Shown here one piece after another: positions 17,363 to 26,234 of a stretch of 64,000 nt of DNA. Where the stretch lies: positions 63,273-127,272 of the forward strand of contig NZ_BMRN01000015.1 in NCBI RefSeq assembly GCF_014648655.1. Reading direction: 5' to 3'. Position numbers and translations under genes: made by a program. The stretch's first letter is position 1. Each line of letters opens with the position of its first letter. The notes under the pieces are model-generated. The model did not search any database and had not been told where the DNA came from. It worked only from the letters and a program-made list of their open reading frames with translations. The stretch comes from Streptomyces atratus (GTDB taxonomy: Bacteria; Actinomycetota; Actinomycetes; Streptomycetales; Streptomycetaceae).

Positions 17363-17467
17363 TCACATGCACCGCATGCGCACATAGCGCTTGAGGTCGG
17401 GCAGTACCTGGACCACGAGTGCGGCAACGGCGGCAGCGACCACGCCGCCGATGATGATCTTCTTCAT
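17363..17467 (-). CDS. 34-residue single-pass membrane protein of the hydrogenase locus
   Basis: This small gene starts at ATG 17467 and ends TGA at 17363. The product begins MKKIIIGGVVAAAVAALVVQ and continues VLPDLKRYVRMRCM. It has one transmembrane helix (about 4-22) followed by a basic, amphipathic tail. It resembles the short proteins filed as DUF6893 that accompany actinobacterial hydrogenases, though I cite that from memory. An AG-rich stretch (CTGAGGAGACG) precedes the ATG. It lies 16 bases after the protease stop and before hypA in the same direction. A role as membrane anchor or electron-transfer partner for a hydrogenase that lacks its own membrane subunit is speculation. Confidence 0.8.
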   Translation of the reverse strand: MKKIIIGGVVAAAVAALVVQVLPDLKRYVRMRCM

Positions 17468-17483
17468 GACGGTTTTCGTCTCC

Positions 17484-18032
17484 TCAGTTGTTGGCCTGGC
17501 CGACCGCCGACTGTGCGGTGGGCGCTATCCGTTCGTCGTCCCGCAAGAGGCGCAGGACCATGTTCACGGCCTCCGGTACGGCAGCGGCCACGGGACCGCT
17601 GAGGCCGATGCCCTCTTCGACGCAGGCGGGTTCGCATCCGACGACCAGCGTGCGTCTCGGGGGGATGCAGCCCGTCCCGGCACACAGGGTCTCCAGCAGG
17701 GCCAGGACCGCGTCGGGGGACATGCGGTGGCCGTCGAGCAGAGCTTCCTGCGGCGCGATGCGGCCGGGCCGGTCGGCCTCGATCAGATACAGCGTTCCGG
17801 GATCGCCGCCGCGTTCGGTGGCATCGATCAGGACCAGCGTGTCGTATCCGTCGAGGAGCTGGTAAGCGAGGTGGACTCCGCGCACCCCGATGTCCACCGC
17901 TTCGACGTGGCCGGGCAGGGGTCCTGACGCCAGTCGTCGTACGGTCTCGACACCGAAGCCGTCGTCGCCGAGGAAGATGTTGCCGACGCCCGCCACCAGA
18001 GTCGTCGCTCTCTGCTCCGAGGGCGCTGTCAT
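17484..18032 (-). CDS. [NiFe]-hydrogenase maturation protease
   Basis: A 182-residue endopeptidase of the HyaD/HybD/HycI family that removes the C-terminal peptide of the large subunit after nickel insertion. Conserved nickel-sensing acids are visible: VAGVGNIFLGDDGFGVE (Asp/Glu in the first motif) and VDIGVRG, with VLIDA following. The probable substrate is encoded at 21424-23208, whose C-terminus carries a 23-residue extension after the last ligand cysteine motif. The ATG overlaps the stop of the 482-residue satellite protein (ATGA). Confidence 0.94.
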   Translation of the reverse strand: MTAPSEQRATTLVAGVGNIFLGDDGFGVETVRRLASGPLPGHVEAVDIGVRGVHLAYQLLDGYDTLVLIDATERGGDPGTLYLIEADRPGRIAPQEALLDGHRMSPDAVLALLETLCAGTGCIPPRRTLVVGCEPACVEEGIGLSGPVAAAVPEAVNMVLRLLRDDERIAPTAQSAVGQANN

Positions 18033-19477
18033 GCGTCCTCCAGTGGTGCGACCTCGTCGGGCTGGAAGTACAGGAACCGGCCCTGCTCACGCCGGATGTC
18101 CGCACCCGGATCGCCCTCCACGGTGACCGCGAGGTGCACTCCCCCGTCCACGTCGTGGAGTACTGCTTCGACCAGTGCGCTGCGACCTTGCAGAAAGAGG
18201 TCCTGGGCGTCGGTGCGGCGCAGACCCGGCCGCAGGAGTACGCGGCTGCCCGCGCCCACCGACCGGCCGTCCACCAGGATCCGGTCGCGAGCCGGGTCGG
18301 CGCCGGCGTCGGCGGCCGGGTCCCACCACGGCTGGTCCGGCCGGATCAGGTCGTACGCATCGGGCCCTCCCGGCATGTGCGGAAATCCGTCGGACGCAAC
18401 GGCCGCGGGCGCACCGGGCTCGGTGACTTCCCGTAGGGCCCGCACCGCGCCGTGCAGCCGCTCCAGGACCTCGGGGGGCATCGAGTCGGCCAGGTCGATC
18501 ACGGCGGCCGCCCGGTCGTCCGTCCCCCGGGCCTCGCGCTTCTCCTGGTCCGTCAAGGCGGCCGTGCGCAGCGCGAGGATCTCGTCGATCTCCGTGGAGT
18601 CGTACAGCGCTCCGGGGCTCTCCGGGGCGATGGCCGGGTGGTCCTCAAGGATGATCGGGGACGAGAGCACCAGGTCCGCGCGGCCGGGCTCCCCGGCCAG
18701 TACAGGCCAGGTGTGCAGATTCCGGCAGCCCGCGACTGCTCCCTCGGCCCACTCGGGAGGGTCCGTCATCGACAGGAACGAGCCTGCGCTCAGGCCCAGG
18801 AGGAGATGGGCGGCCACCAGTGACCTGGGCAGAGCGGCGTCGCGGTCGGCGTCACCGGCGCCCGGCGTCCACGTGCTGGTGTTCTCCACGACGGCGGTGA
18901 GTCGCATCGCCCGGTACGGGCCGTCGAGTTCGACAGCGGACAGCCGCACCGTGCCGCTGATCTCCTCGCAACGGCGCACCAGGCGGCCCACGATCCGGCC
19001 GTCCTCGTCACGGACGGTTTCGTGCTCCTCGCGTGCCGGGCGTGTGAAGGGGACGACGACTCCGTCGCCGGTGAGCTCGGCCACGGTGGCGAGTACTTCG
19101 ACCCGTTCCTCCGCACCCTCGTCCCACGGAACCAGGACCCGGTCGGTGAGGTGGAGTTCGGGGACGGTCTCGAAGGTGCCGTCGTCGCGGAGCTGCTGCA
19201 CGGTGCGCCGTTGGGCGTGCAGGAACCGCGCCTCGGCTGCCAGAGTCGCGCCGGCCTTCGGTTCCATCAGACACTCGGTGTGCTGGAAGTCGTGCTCTTC
19301 GGCGGCTGCCGTCCAGGCCGGTGGTACAAGCACCCCGAACTGCCAACGGAGCCGGTTCTTGGCCGCCGACGCCCGGTACGGGTACAGGACGTAGCCTTCG
19401 AAGAGGACGGCGTCGGCCACGCCCCGGGCAGCGGCGAAACGGGATTCCAGCGCGGGAGTCAGCGCGGATGAGGTCAT
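18029..19477 (-). CDS. conserved protein of the hydrogenase locus, function unknown
   Basis: A 482-residue cytoplasmic protein with no signal peptide, no membrane segment and no catalytic motif that I recognise. It is acidic and rich in beta-type sequence, with an N-terminal part containing LFEGYVLYPYRASAAKNR and WQFGVLVPP that recurs in proteins next to actinobacterial group 1h hydrogenases. It overlaps both neighbours by four bases (ATGA on each side), so it is made in step with them. A hydrogenase-associated accessory role is supported by context only. The start at ATG 19477 is chosen for the overlap with the preceding gene. Confidence 0.85.
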   Translation of the reverse strand: MTSSALTPALESRFAAARGVADAVLFEGYVLYPYRASAAKNRLRWQFGVLVPPAWTAAAEEHDFQHTECLMEPKAGATLAAEARFLHAQRRTVQQLRDDGTFETVPELHLTDRVLVPWDEGAEERVEVLATVAELTGDGVVVPFTRPAREEHETVRDEDGRIVGRLVRRCEEISGTVRLSAVELDGPYRAMRLTAVVENTSTWTPGAGDADRDAALPRSLVAAHLLLGLSAGSFLSMTDPPEWAEGAVAGCRNLHTWPVLAGEPGRADLVLSSPIILEDHPAIAPESPGALYDSTEIDEILALRTAALTDQEKREARGTDDRAAAVIDLADSMPPEVLERLHGAVRALREVTEPGAPAAVASDGFPHMPGGPDAYDLIRPDQPWWDPAADAGADPARDRILVDGRSVGAGSRVLLRPGLRRTDAQDLFLQGRSALVEAVLHDVDGGVHLAVTVEGDPGADIRREQGRFLYFQPDEVAPLEDA

Positions 19478-20175
19478 TGCGCCGTCCTCTCGGCGAGCCC
19501 GGCGAGCCCGGCGTCGGCGAACGCCCGGTCCGCCGGCGGGAGGGCCGTGGTCCCGGCCGCGTCGAGAAGCGCCCGGACGGTCGCCTCCCACGAGGGCAGT
19601 GCGTGCCGGGAGCGGAATGCGATCAGGTCACTCATGGTGTCGCGGGGAAGCCGGATCCAGCCGCACCCGGGGAAGTGCTGGTCGATCATCTCCTGCCACA
19701 CCGCCACCGGCATCCGCAAGGGCGCCTCCAGGTCCCAGGGCACCGGCTCGACCCGGAATCCTCCGGAACCGGTGAAAGCGGTGCCGGAGAAGAGCATGAG
19801 GAGCGGTACCTCACCATCCGTCAGCGCGTTCAAGTAACGTGTTGCGGCGATCTCCAGGTCATAGGTGCAGGGCACGACGACGTCCGTCTCGGTCGCCCCG
19901 GTGAACGTGGGAACCATGACCGGGACCTGGGCGAACTGCACGGGCTGGAGTGTGCTGCCCCAGCGTGAGCGCTCTCCGAACAGGTCCGTCAGGCCCTCGG
20001 CCTCAGTCGTTTCGTAGCCGCGCCGGGCCGGCTCGATGCGGATCTGGCAGCGAAGCGCGAGTGCGTGCACCCGCGCCTCTTCGGATGCGGTGATGCGCAG
20101 CCGGAAGACGAGGGTGGGGCCGGCGGCGTACGGGTCGGCGCGTACGCCGGTGCAGGTGAAGGTGAAGTCCGTCAT
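19474..20175 (-). CDS. DUF6084-like protein of the hydrogenase locus
   Basis: A 233-residue protein beginning MTDFTFTCTGVRADPYAAG. It has no signal peptide, and the mostly beta sequence includes CTYDLEIAATRYLNALTDGEVPLLMLFSG, which suggests a soluble, immunoglobulin-like or jelly-roll fold. It matches the kind of protein filed as DUF6084 beside actinobacterial hydrogenases, a family label given from memory. Four-base overlaps with both neighbours place it within one translationally coupled block. No enzymatic motif is visible. Confidence 0.85.
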   Translation of the reverse strand: MTDFTFTCTGVRADPYAAGPTLVFRLRITASEEARVHALALRCQIRIEPARRGYETTEAEGLTDLFGERSRWGSTLQPVQFAQVPVMVPTFTGATETDVVVPCTYDLEIAATRYLNALTDGEVPLLMLFSGTAFTGSGGFRVEPVPWDLEAPLRMPVAVWQEMIDQHFPGCGWIRLPRDTMSDLIAFRSRHALPSWEATVRALLDAAGTTALPPADRAFADAGLAGLAERTAQ

Positions 20176-20840
20176 GGTCGTCGCTCCCCCACCGTTGCCT
20201 CGGCCCGGCGTTCGACGTGTTCGAAGAAGGCCTGCAGATCGGCACGGGCCTCGGCTCCGCCGTCGAAGCCCTGCCACAGCAGGCGCATGCGTCCCACCAG
20301 CTCGTAGCAGATGTCGATCGGCACCAGATAACACTCGGCCCGGCCCTCGGTGCGGCGCAACAGCAGTGCTTCCACGTCGGGTTCGAGCAGCTGGGAGAGA
20401 CGGCTGCCGCCGAGGACCGACTGCCAGGTCGACGGATCGAGTTCGCTCTCGGTGGCTCCGGCGGGGCTCGGGTAGAGCGCCACCAGCCGGCCCAGTGCGG
20501 CGTTGCGGAAGAAGAAGGCGACGCTGACCGGGATCTGCAGGAGTTCCCACGCGTTGTCGTCGAGACGATGGTCGTGGTCGGCCAGATAACGGTCCGGGAC
20601 ACTCAGGAACCGGCCGTGGGCGACGCCGGGCCGCTCGAAGAGCAGGGCGCACGGGGTGCAGGCGCACGCCAGGGAACGCTCCTCGGTGTCCACCAAATGC
20701 CGGTGGTTCCCCTCGGCCACCGGTACTCCGCACAGTTCGCAACGCTCCTGCCGGGGTTCACGCGGTGCCGCGAACCGCCGCAGCGTGTGCACGCCCGAGG
20801 CGGGCGCGGGCCGCCCGGCCCACGTCATGGGCGCGCTCAT
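20172..20840 (-). CDS. DUF5947-like protein with Cys pairs, hydrogenase locus
   Basis: A 222-residue protein. Two cysteine pairs near the N-terminus, CELCGVPV and CACTPC, separated by a His (HRHLVDTE), could bind zinc or an iron-sulfur centre. The rest is a mixed alpha/beta domain containing VSVAFFFRN and CYELVGRMRLLWQGFDGG. This family (DUF5947, from memory) is a regular member of group 1h hydrogenase operons. A scaffold or electron-carrier role would fit but is not shown. It overlaps the Nfu-like gene before it and the DUF6084-like gene after it by four bases each. Confidence 0.86.
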   Translation of the reverse strand: MSAPMTWAGRPAPASGVHTLRRFAAPREPRQERCELCGVPVAEGNHRHLVDTEERSLACACTPCALLFERPGVAHGRFLSVPDRYLADHDHRLDDNAWELLQIPVSVAFFFRNAALGRLVALYPSPAGATESELDPSTWQSVLGGSRLSQLLEPDVEALLLRRTEGRAECYLVPIDICYELVGRMRLLWQGFDGGAEARADLQAFFEHVERRAEATVGERRP

Positions 20841-21427
20841 GGCGTGCCGGCCGGGGCCGGCCGGGCGGTTGCCACGCCCTGCGGCGGGCGGGTTCCGATC
20901 TGAAGGAGTGCCGGCTCCTGAGTGGCGGAGGCGGGCTCCATCTCGACCGTGGTCACCTCCGGTGCGAAGCAGGCCAGGGCGTTCTCGACGGACTGCTGCG
21001 CCGACGACGCGCCGGTGCAGCCGCATCCGCCCGTGCCGGCGCTCCGCAGGCGCAGAGTGCCTGTGCTCTCGTCGAAGGTCACCACTTCGACGGGATCGCG
21101 GACGGCCGCGAGGGCCCGCCCGATGCGCGTGCCCATGTCCTCGGGGTGCAGGTCATGCAGGACCAGCAGGCTCGATACGAGTTCGTCGCCCAGGAGTTCG
21201 TCCAGCGTGTCACCGGTTTCGCGGCCCGGTGCGGCCCGGAGCCCGTCGAGGATCCGGGCCAGCCCGGCGCCGTAGAAGTCCATCAGGACCCGCACCAGTT
21301 CCTCGGCCGCCGCGGAAGCCTTCCGGTCACCGGCCGCCGTCAGTTGCTCGAGCATCTCCTCGATGCGACGACCGGCCTGCTCCGCGTCGAGCGCCTTCGC
21401 TGCCGCGGTATGTGTTGTCACGCTCAT
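20837..21427 (-). CDS. NifU C-terminal (Nfu)-like protein, hydrogenase locus
   Basis: A 196-residue protein. The N-terminal half is helical; the C-terminal half has the Nfu-type alpha/beta fold, with RIGRALAAVRDPVEVVTFDES leading to TGGCGCTGASSAQQSVENAL. Classical Nfu proteins have a CxxC that holds a transferable [4Fe-4S] cluster; here the cysteines are spaced as C-G-C. It might deliver or carry a cluster for the hydrogenase small subunit, or act as an electron relay, but the altered spacing makes either uncertain. The ATG overlaps the stop of the large-subunit gene (ATGA). Confidence 0.85.
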   Translation of the reverse strand: MSVTTHTAAAKALDAEQAGRRIEEMLEQLTAAGDRKASAAAEELVRVLMDFYGAGLARILDGLRAAPGRETGDTLDELLGDELVSSLLVLHDLHPEDMGTRIGRALAAVRDPVEVVTFDESTGTLRLRSAGTGGCGCTGASSAQQSVENALACFAPEVTTVEMEPASATQEPALLQIGTRPPQGVATARPAPAGTP

Positions 21428-23208
21428 CCGCCCAGTCCGCTCAGCCCGGTGGGCACGTGCATCTTCTGCACCGTCTTGCCCCCACCGACATACATGTGGA
21501 CACCGCACGGGAGACAGGGGTCGAAGCTGCGCACGGTGCGCATGATGTCGATGCCCTTGAAGTTCTCCGGCGGGTTCTCCTCGAAGATCGGCGTGTTCTG
21601 CACGGCGTCCTCGTAGGGACCGGGAGTTCCGTAGGTGTCCCTGGTGCTGGCGTTCCACGGCGTCGGAGGGTAGGGGTGATAGTTGGCGATCTTGCCGTCC
21701 CTGATCACCATGTGGTGCGACAGCACGCCCCGTACGGCCTCGGTGAATCCGACGCCGATGCTCTCGTCCGGAACGTCGAACTTCTCCCAGGTCTGCGTAC
21801 GTCCGGCGCGTACCTCCTCAAGCCCCTTCTCGGCGCAGTGCAGCGCGATCGCGGCCGAGTACGCCTGGAAGTAGGTGCGGGCGCGGTTGCGCTCCAGCGC
21901 GTTGCTCCACTTCGGGATCTGCCACTCGAAGGTGGTCTCGGGCTTGGTCATCGTGCGCGGCAGGTTGATGACGACACTGTGGCCGGTGGCCTTGACGTAG
22001 CCGACGTCGACGAGCCCGGAGAGCGCGGTGGACCACAGCCGGGCGAGGGGGCCGCCGCCGGTGTCGAGGGCCAGGTGGTCCTTGCCGTCGAACCAGCGCG
22101 GCGACATGACCCAGCTGTACTTGTCGTCGAAGTTCCGCTTCTGCGGCGCCGGGATCGTGTGCTGGTTCCACGGGTGGCGGGGGTCGACCGGGTTGCCGAG
22201 CGGGTCATGGGTGACGAACTGCTCCTTGCCCTCCCAGTCGTCGTAGTACGAACTGCCCAGCAGGATCCGGATGCCGAGGTTGATCTCGGTCAGGTCATTG
22301 GTGACCAATTTGCCGTCCACGATCACACCGGGGGTGACGAACATCCTGCGTCCCCAGTCACTCATGTTGGCGTACGTGAAGTCGCAGTGCTCAGGGTCGT
22401 TGAGCGCTCCCCAGCAGCCGAGCAGCACCCGTCGGCGACCGACCTCTTCGTACCCGGGCAGGGCCTCGTAGAAGAAGTCGAACAGGTCGTCGTGCAGGGG
22501 CACGACCCGCTTCATGAACTCCACATAGCGCATGAGGCGGCTGAGGTAGTCCGTGAAGAGCTGGACGGAGGCGATGGTGCCCACGCCGCCCGGGTAGAGC
22601 GTGGACGGGTGCACATGGCGCCCCTCCATCAGGCAGAACATCTCCCGGGTGTAGCGGCTCACCTGGAGGGCCTCGCGGTAGAACTCGCCCTCGATGGGGT
22701 TGAGCGACCGCATGATGTCGGCGATCGTGCGGTAGCCGTGCTCCCCGGCGTGCGGCGCTTCGGTGCGCTCGGCCAGTTCCAGGACGCCGGGATTGGTCTC
22801 GCGGACCATCTTTTCGCAGTAGTCGACCCCGACCAGGTTCTCCTGGAAGATGTTGTGGTCGAACATGTACTCCGCGGACTCGCCGAGGTTGATGATCCAC
22901 TCGCCGAGGTGCGGCGGCTTCACCCCGTACGCCATGTTCTGCGTGTACACGGAACACGTGGCGTGGTTGTCGCCACAGATCCCGCAGATGCGGCTGGTGA
23001 TGAAGTGCGCGTCCCGGGGGTCCTTGCCCCGCATGAACACGCTGTAGCCGCGGAAGACCGACGAGGTGCTGTAGCACTCCGCGACCCGCTTCTGCTTGAA
23101 GTCGATCTTCGTATGGATACCGAGACTGCCCACGATCCGGGTGATCGGATCCCAGGCCATCTCCACCAGGCCGCTGCCGTCGCCGGCCGCCTTCGTTTTC
23201 GGTGCCAT
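21424..23208 (-). CDS. hhyL: [NiFe]-hydrogenase large subunit, group 1h type
   Basis: A 594-residue catalytic subunit. The four nickel-binding cysteines are in RICGICGDNH (Cys75, Cys78) and DPCLPCGVH (Cys565, Cys568). After His571 a 23-residue tail remains, the peptide expected to be cut off by the protease encoded at 17484-18032. The full-length match to the actinobacterial high-affinity (Huc/Hhy, group 1h) class is strong, including NPIEGEFYREALQVSRY and the very conserved WGRRMFVTPG. This enzyme class oxidises hydrogen down to atmospheric levels in spores or starved cells and tolerates oxygen. The gene lies 83 bases after the small-subunit gene. Confidence 0.97.
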   Translation of the reverse strand: MAPKTKAAGDGSGLVEMAWDPITRIVGSLGIHTKIDFKQKRVAECYSTSSVFRGYSVFMRGKDPRDAHFITSRICGICGDNHATCSVYTQNMAYGVKPPHLGEWIINLGESAEYMFDHNIFQENLVGVDYCEKMVRETNPGVLELAERTEAPHAGEHGYRTIADIMRSLNPIEGEFYREALQVSRYTREMFCLMEGRHVHPSTLYPGGVGTIASVQLFTDYLSRLMRYVEFMKRVVPLHDDLFDFFYEALPGYEEVGRRRVLLGCWGALNDPEHCDFTYANMSDWGRRMFVTPGVIVDGKLVTNDLTEINLGIRILLGSSYYDDWEGKEQFVTHDPLGNPVDPRHPWNQHTIPAPQKRNFDDKYSWVMSPRWFDGKDHLALDTGGGPLARLWSTALSGLVDVGYVKATGHSVVINLPRTMTKPETTFEWQIPKWSNALERNRARTYFQAYSAAIALHCAEKGLEEVRAGRTQTWEKFDVPDESIGVGFTEAVRGVLSHHMVIRDGKIANYHPYPPTPWNASTRDTYGTPGPYEDAVQNTPIFEENPPENFKGIDIMRTVRSFDPCLPCGVHMYVGGGKTVQKMHVPTGLSGLGG

Positions 23209-23291
23209 CGTGTGTGCCGTAGCCCTTCTGAGAAGCGTGAGGTGGGGTCGTCACCGGAAGGTGTGGAGTGCGATCGGAGTCCTCGGCGTGT

Positions 23292-24371
23292 TCACCACGG
23301 GGGCCGGTAGCCGGTGGTCAGCCGACCCCTCTTGTGCCGCCACTTCGGCTCCGTGTCCAGGGTCTTCGCCGTGATCGCGCGGAGCCTGCGGATGACCGCC
23401 CCGTACGCGCCGCTGGCAGTGGCGGAGACCTTGGCGCCCGGCGGTTCGTCCATGAACGGCATGAACTTGTCGGGGAAGCCCGGCATGGTGCAGGCGATAC
23501 AGATGCCGCCGACGTTCGGGCAGCCTCCGATGCCGTTCATCCAGCCGCGTTTGGGTACGTTGCACTTGACGACCGGACCCCAGCAGCCGAGCTTGACCAG
23601 GCACTTGGGCGAGTCGTAGGTCTGGGCGAACTCGCCCTGCTCGTAGTAGCCGGCCCGGTCGCATCCCTCGTGCACGGTGGCGCCGAACAGCCAGGCAGGA
23701 CGGAGCTTGTCGTCCAGCGGGATCATCGGAGCGGATCCCGCCGCCTGGTACAGCAGGTACGTCAGGGTCTCCGAGAAGTTGTCCGGCTGGATCGGGCAGC
23801 CCGGCACGCACACGATCGGGATACCGGCCTTCGACTTCCAGTCCCAGCCGAGATAGTCGGGCAGGCCCATGGCCCCGGTCGGGTTACCGGCCATCGCGTG
23901 AATGCCGCCGTATGTGGCGCAGGTGCCGATGGCGACGACCGCAAGGGCTTTGGGCGCCAGCCGGTCGATCCATTCGCTGGTGGTCATCGGCTGGCCGGTC
24001 TCCGGATTGTCACCGAAACCGCACCAGTACCCCTCCGGCTTGATCGTCTCGTTCGGGATGGAACCCTCGACGACCAGGACGAAGGGATCGATCTCGCCGC
24101 GCTCGCCCTTGAAGAACCATTCGATGAAGGTGTCCGCACCGCCCACGGGACCACATTCGAAGTCGATCAACGGCCAGTGGACCTCGATCTTGGGCAGACC
24201 GGGCAGCGCACCGACGACGATCTCTTCGATGCTCGGCTGCATCGCGGCAGTCAGGGCCACCGAGTCGCCGTCACAGCTCAGCCCCGCGTTGATCCAGAGG
24301 ATATGGATCGGGGACTCTTCTCCGGTGGGCGCAGCGGGTGCGTCCACGGTGTTCGACGTTGCTGCATCCAT
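23292..24371 (-). CDS. hhyS: [NiFe]-hydrogenase small subunit, group 1h type
   Basis: A 359-residue iron-sulfur subunit. The first proximal-cluster motif is C-D-G-D (Cys33, Asp36) where most hydrogenases have C-x-x-C, giving the three-cysteine-one-aspartate ligation known for the actinobacterial oxygen-tolerant enzymes. Other cluster ligands are in IGTCATYGG, VPGCPIQPDN, HEGCDRAGYY, CLVKLGCWGP, CNVP and CPNVGGICIACTMPGFPD. There is no Tat signal and no C-terminal transmembrane helix, so the enzyme is made and kept on the cytoplasmic side. It follows hypX by 48 bases in the same direction. Confidence 0.97.
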   Translation of the reverse strand: MDAATSNTVDAPAAPTGEESPIHILWINAGLSCDGDSVALTAAMQPSIEEIVVGALPGLPKIEVHWPLIDFECGPVGGADTFIEWFFKGERGEIDPFVLVVEGSIPNETIKPEGYWCGFGDNPETGQPMTTSEWIDRLAPKALAVVAIGTCATYGGIHAMAGNPTGAMGLPDYLGWDWKSKAGIPIVCVPGCPIQPDNFSETLTYLLYQAAGSAPMIPLDDKLRPAWLFGATVHEGCDRAGYYEQGEFAQTYDSPKCLVKLGCWGPVVKCNVPKRGWMNGIGGCPNVGGICIACTMPGFPDKFMPFMDEPPGAKVSATASGAYGAVIRRLRAITAKTLDTEPKWRHKRGRLTTGYRPPW

Positions 24372-24419
24372 GAGGATGCCTCCCTGGAAAGAGACATACG
24401 AAGGCCGACAAATCGACCT

Positions 24420-26234
24420 TCACTGTTCTTGGTACCAAGCACCCGGTGCGAGTACGGCATGGTGTGCCGCCAGTCCGGTGACGTCGGGCTCCCGGGCGGG
24501 CCGGTCCCCCGCAGATCTGCCGGTCGAGGCGGGGACGAGGTACGACGGCCGGCCCGACGGAGGATCCTTGAGCACGAACGCACGCCGCAGTGCGTGATAG
24601 GAGGACCGAGGGTCGAAGAAGGTCCGCCGCATCACGGTCAGCTCCTCCTCCCGGTAATCGGCCAGGGGTCTGTCGGCCTCGTCCCGGTCCCGTTCGGCCT
24701 TCTTCGCCGCAATCCGCGACGGTGCCGCGGGCGACGCGGCGAGGCGGGCCGCCAGCCGGACGACCTCGCCCTCGAACGACTGCGCGTCGCAGTCGACCGT
24801 CCGGTCGGCCAGGCCGAGCCGCACAGCGGCCTCGGCGCTCACCGGCAGCGCCTTGCTGGTGAGGCGCGCCGCCGCGGCGGCGCCCACCCTGCGCGGCAGC
24901 GTGTACGTCCAGTACTCGGAGCCGTACAGCCCCATCAGGCTGTAGTGCGGGTTCAGCACCGCCCCCGTCCTGCACCAGACCTCGTCCGCAGCCAGGGCGA
25001 GCATCACCCCGCCCGCGGCCGCGTTGCCGCCCACGGCGGAGACCACCAGCCGGTCGGTGGTGGTCAGCACGGCCTCCACGAGGTCGTCCATGGCGCTGAT
25101 GTTGGCCCAGGACTCCTCGCCGGGGTCGGCGGCGGCCTCGATGACATTGAGGTGGATGCCGTTGGAGAAGAAGTCACGGCCGCCTCCCAGTACCAGCACC
25201 GAGGTGGGCCGTCGGCAGGCCAGCCGGTAGGCGTCGTGCAGCCGTCGGCACTGCGCCGTGCTCATCGCACCGCCGGGGAAGGAGAATGAGAGGAAACCGG
25301 CCTGCCCCACCTCCCGGTAGCAGATGTCGCTCCAGCCATGTCGCCGCCCTTCCTCGTGCAGCGGCACAGGATGCTCAGGCAGTGCGGGCAGACGCCCGGC
25401 GAGCGCCGTCACAGCGGGCAGTTTGAACGTGGCGGGCCCTCCCGGCCTGCGGCGGGGCCGAAGCTCGGGGATCCACACCGCGCCGTCGGTCGTCGCCCGG
25501 CAGACCGCCCCTGCCCGTACGGCCACCAGCTCGCCGGGTCCGCCGCGCAGTTCGTGCTCCGGGTGCCCCCCGTGCAGAAACCATTCGTCCCCCAGCAGTT
25601 CGTCGCGCACGCCGGGGTACGAGTCGGCGGCCCGCAGCTTGCGCAGGACCGCTTCCGTGGAGTCCGACTCCCAGTCGATGCGGCGGTGCTCCTGGCGTAG
25701 GTACGGTCGCGTACGGATGCGCAACTCCTCGTCCCCGCCGGTCTGCGGTCGAGGAACGTACGTACCGGACGAGAAGCGCTCGACGGCGAGGTGCACGGCC
25801 TGCAACGCGGCATCGGAGACTTCGTTGCGGTACAGGTCGCTCTTGCCCACCGGGGGCACCGGGAAGGTGGCCGATGCCCAGATGTCCCCGGCATCCATTT
25901 CCTCGTCGGCCTGCAGAACCGTCACGCCCCATGTGTCCGCGCCCTCGTGGATGGCCCAGTCGAGGGAGGAGGGCCCGCGGTCGCCCGGGGGGCCGGGATG
26001 GACGACGAGGCAGGTGTGCGCAGCCCAGACATCCCGGGGGATGGCGGTCTTCAGCAACGGGGCCAGGATGAGGTCGGGCGCGAAATCGCGCACAGCCCGC
26101 CGCAGCGACTCGTCGCGCACGGACGGCTCCGGAGCCGCGAGTTCCACCGCCACGGTGTGGCCCCGGTCCCTCAGTTCGGCATGAACACGCTGAGTAAGGC
26201 TGTTGAACGCGCTCGCCACGAGCAGGATGTGCAC
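24420..26234 (-). CDS. hypX: HypX/HoxX carbonyl-ligand synthase
   Basis: A 604-residue two-domain protein. The N-terminal half is like methionyl-tRNA formyltransferase (start MHILLVASAFNSLTQ, then PLLKTAIP and VHPGPPGDRGPSSLDWAI), and the C-terminal half is an enoyl-CoA-hydratase-like crotonase domain (VLGGGRDFFSNGIHLN, SAVGGNAAAGGVMLALAADEV). HypX makes the CO ligand of the [NiFe] centre from a formyl donor under aerobic conditions, which agrees with an oxygen-exposed hydrogenase. The GTG at 26234 is six bases after GGGAG and gives the family's normal N-terminus; the frame upstream to 26456 is unlike HypX. Confidence 0.94.
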   Translation of the reverse strand: MHILLVASAFNSLTQRVHAELRDRGHTVAVELAAPEPSVRDESLRRAVRDFAPDLILAPLLKTAIPRDVWAAHTCLVVHPGPPGDRGPSSLDWAIHEGADTWGVTVLQADEEMDAGDIWASATFPVPPVGKSDLYRNEVSDAALQAVHLAVERFSSGTYVPRPQTGGDEELRIRTRPYLRQEHRRIDWESDSTEAVLRKLRAADSYPGVRDELLGDEWFLHGGHPEHELRGGPGELVAVRAGAVCRATTDGAVWIPELRPRRRPGGPATFKLPAVTALAGRLPALPEHPVPLHEEGRRHGWSDICYREVGQAGFLSFSFPGGAMSTAQCRRLHDAYRLACRRPTSVLVLGGGRDFFSNGIHLNVIEAAADPGEESWANISAMDDLVEAVLTTTDRLVVSAVGGNAAAGGVMLALAADEVWCRTGAVLNPHYSLMGLYGSEYWTYTLPRRVGAAAAARLTSKALPVSAEAAVRLGLADRTVDCDAQSFEGEVVRLAARLAASPAAPSRIAAKKAERDRDEADRPLADYREEELTVMRRTFFDPRSSYHALRRAFVLKDPPSGRPSYLVPASTGRSAGDRPAREPDVTGLAAHHAVLAPGAWYQEQ

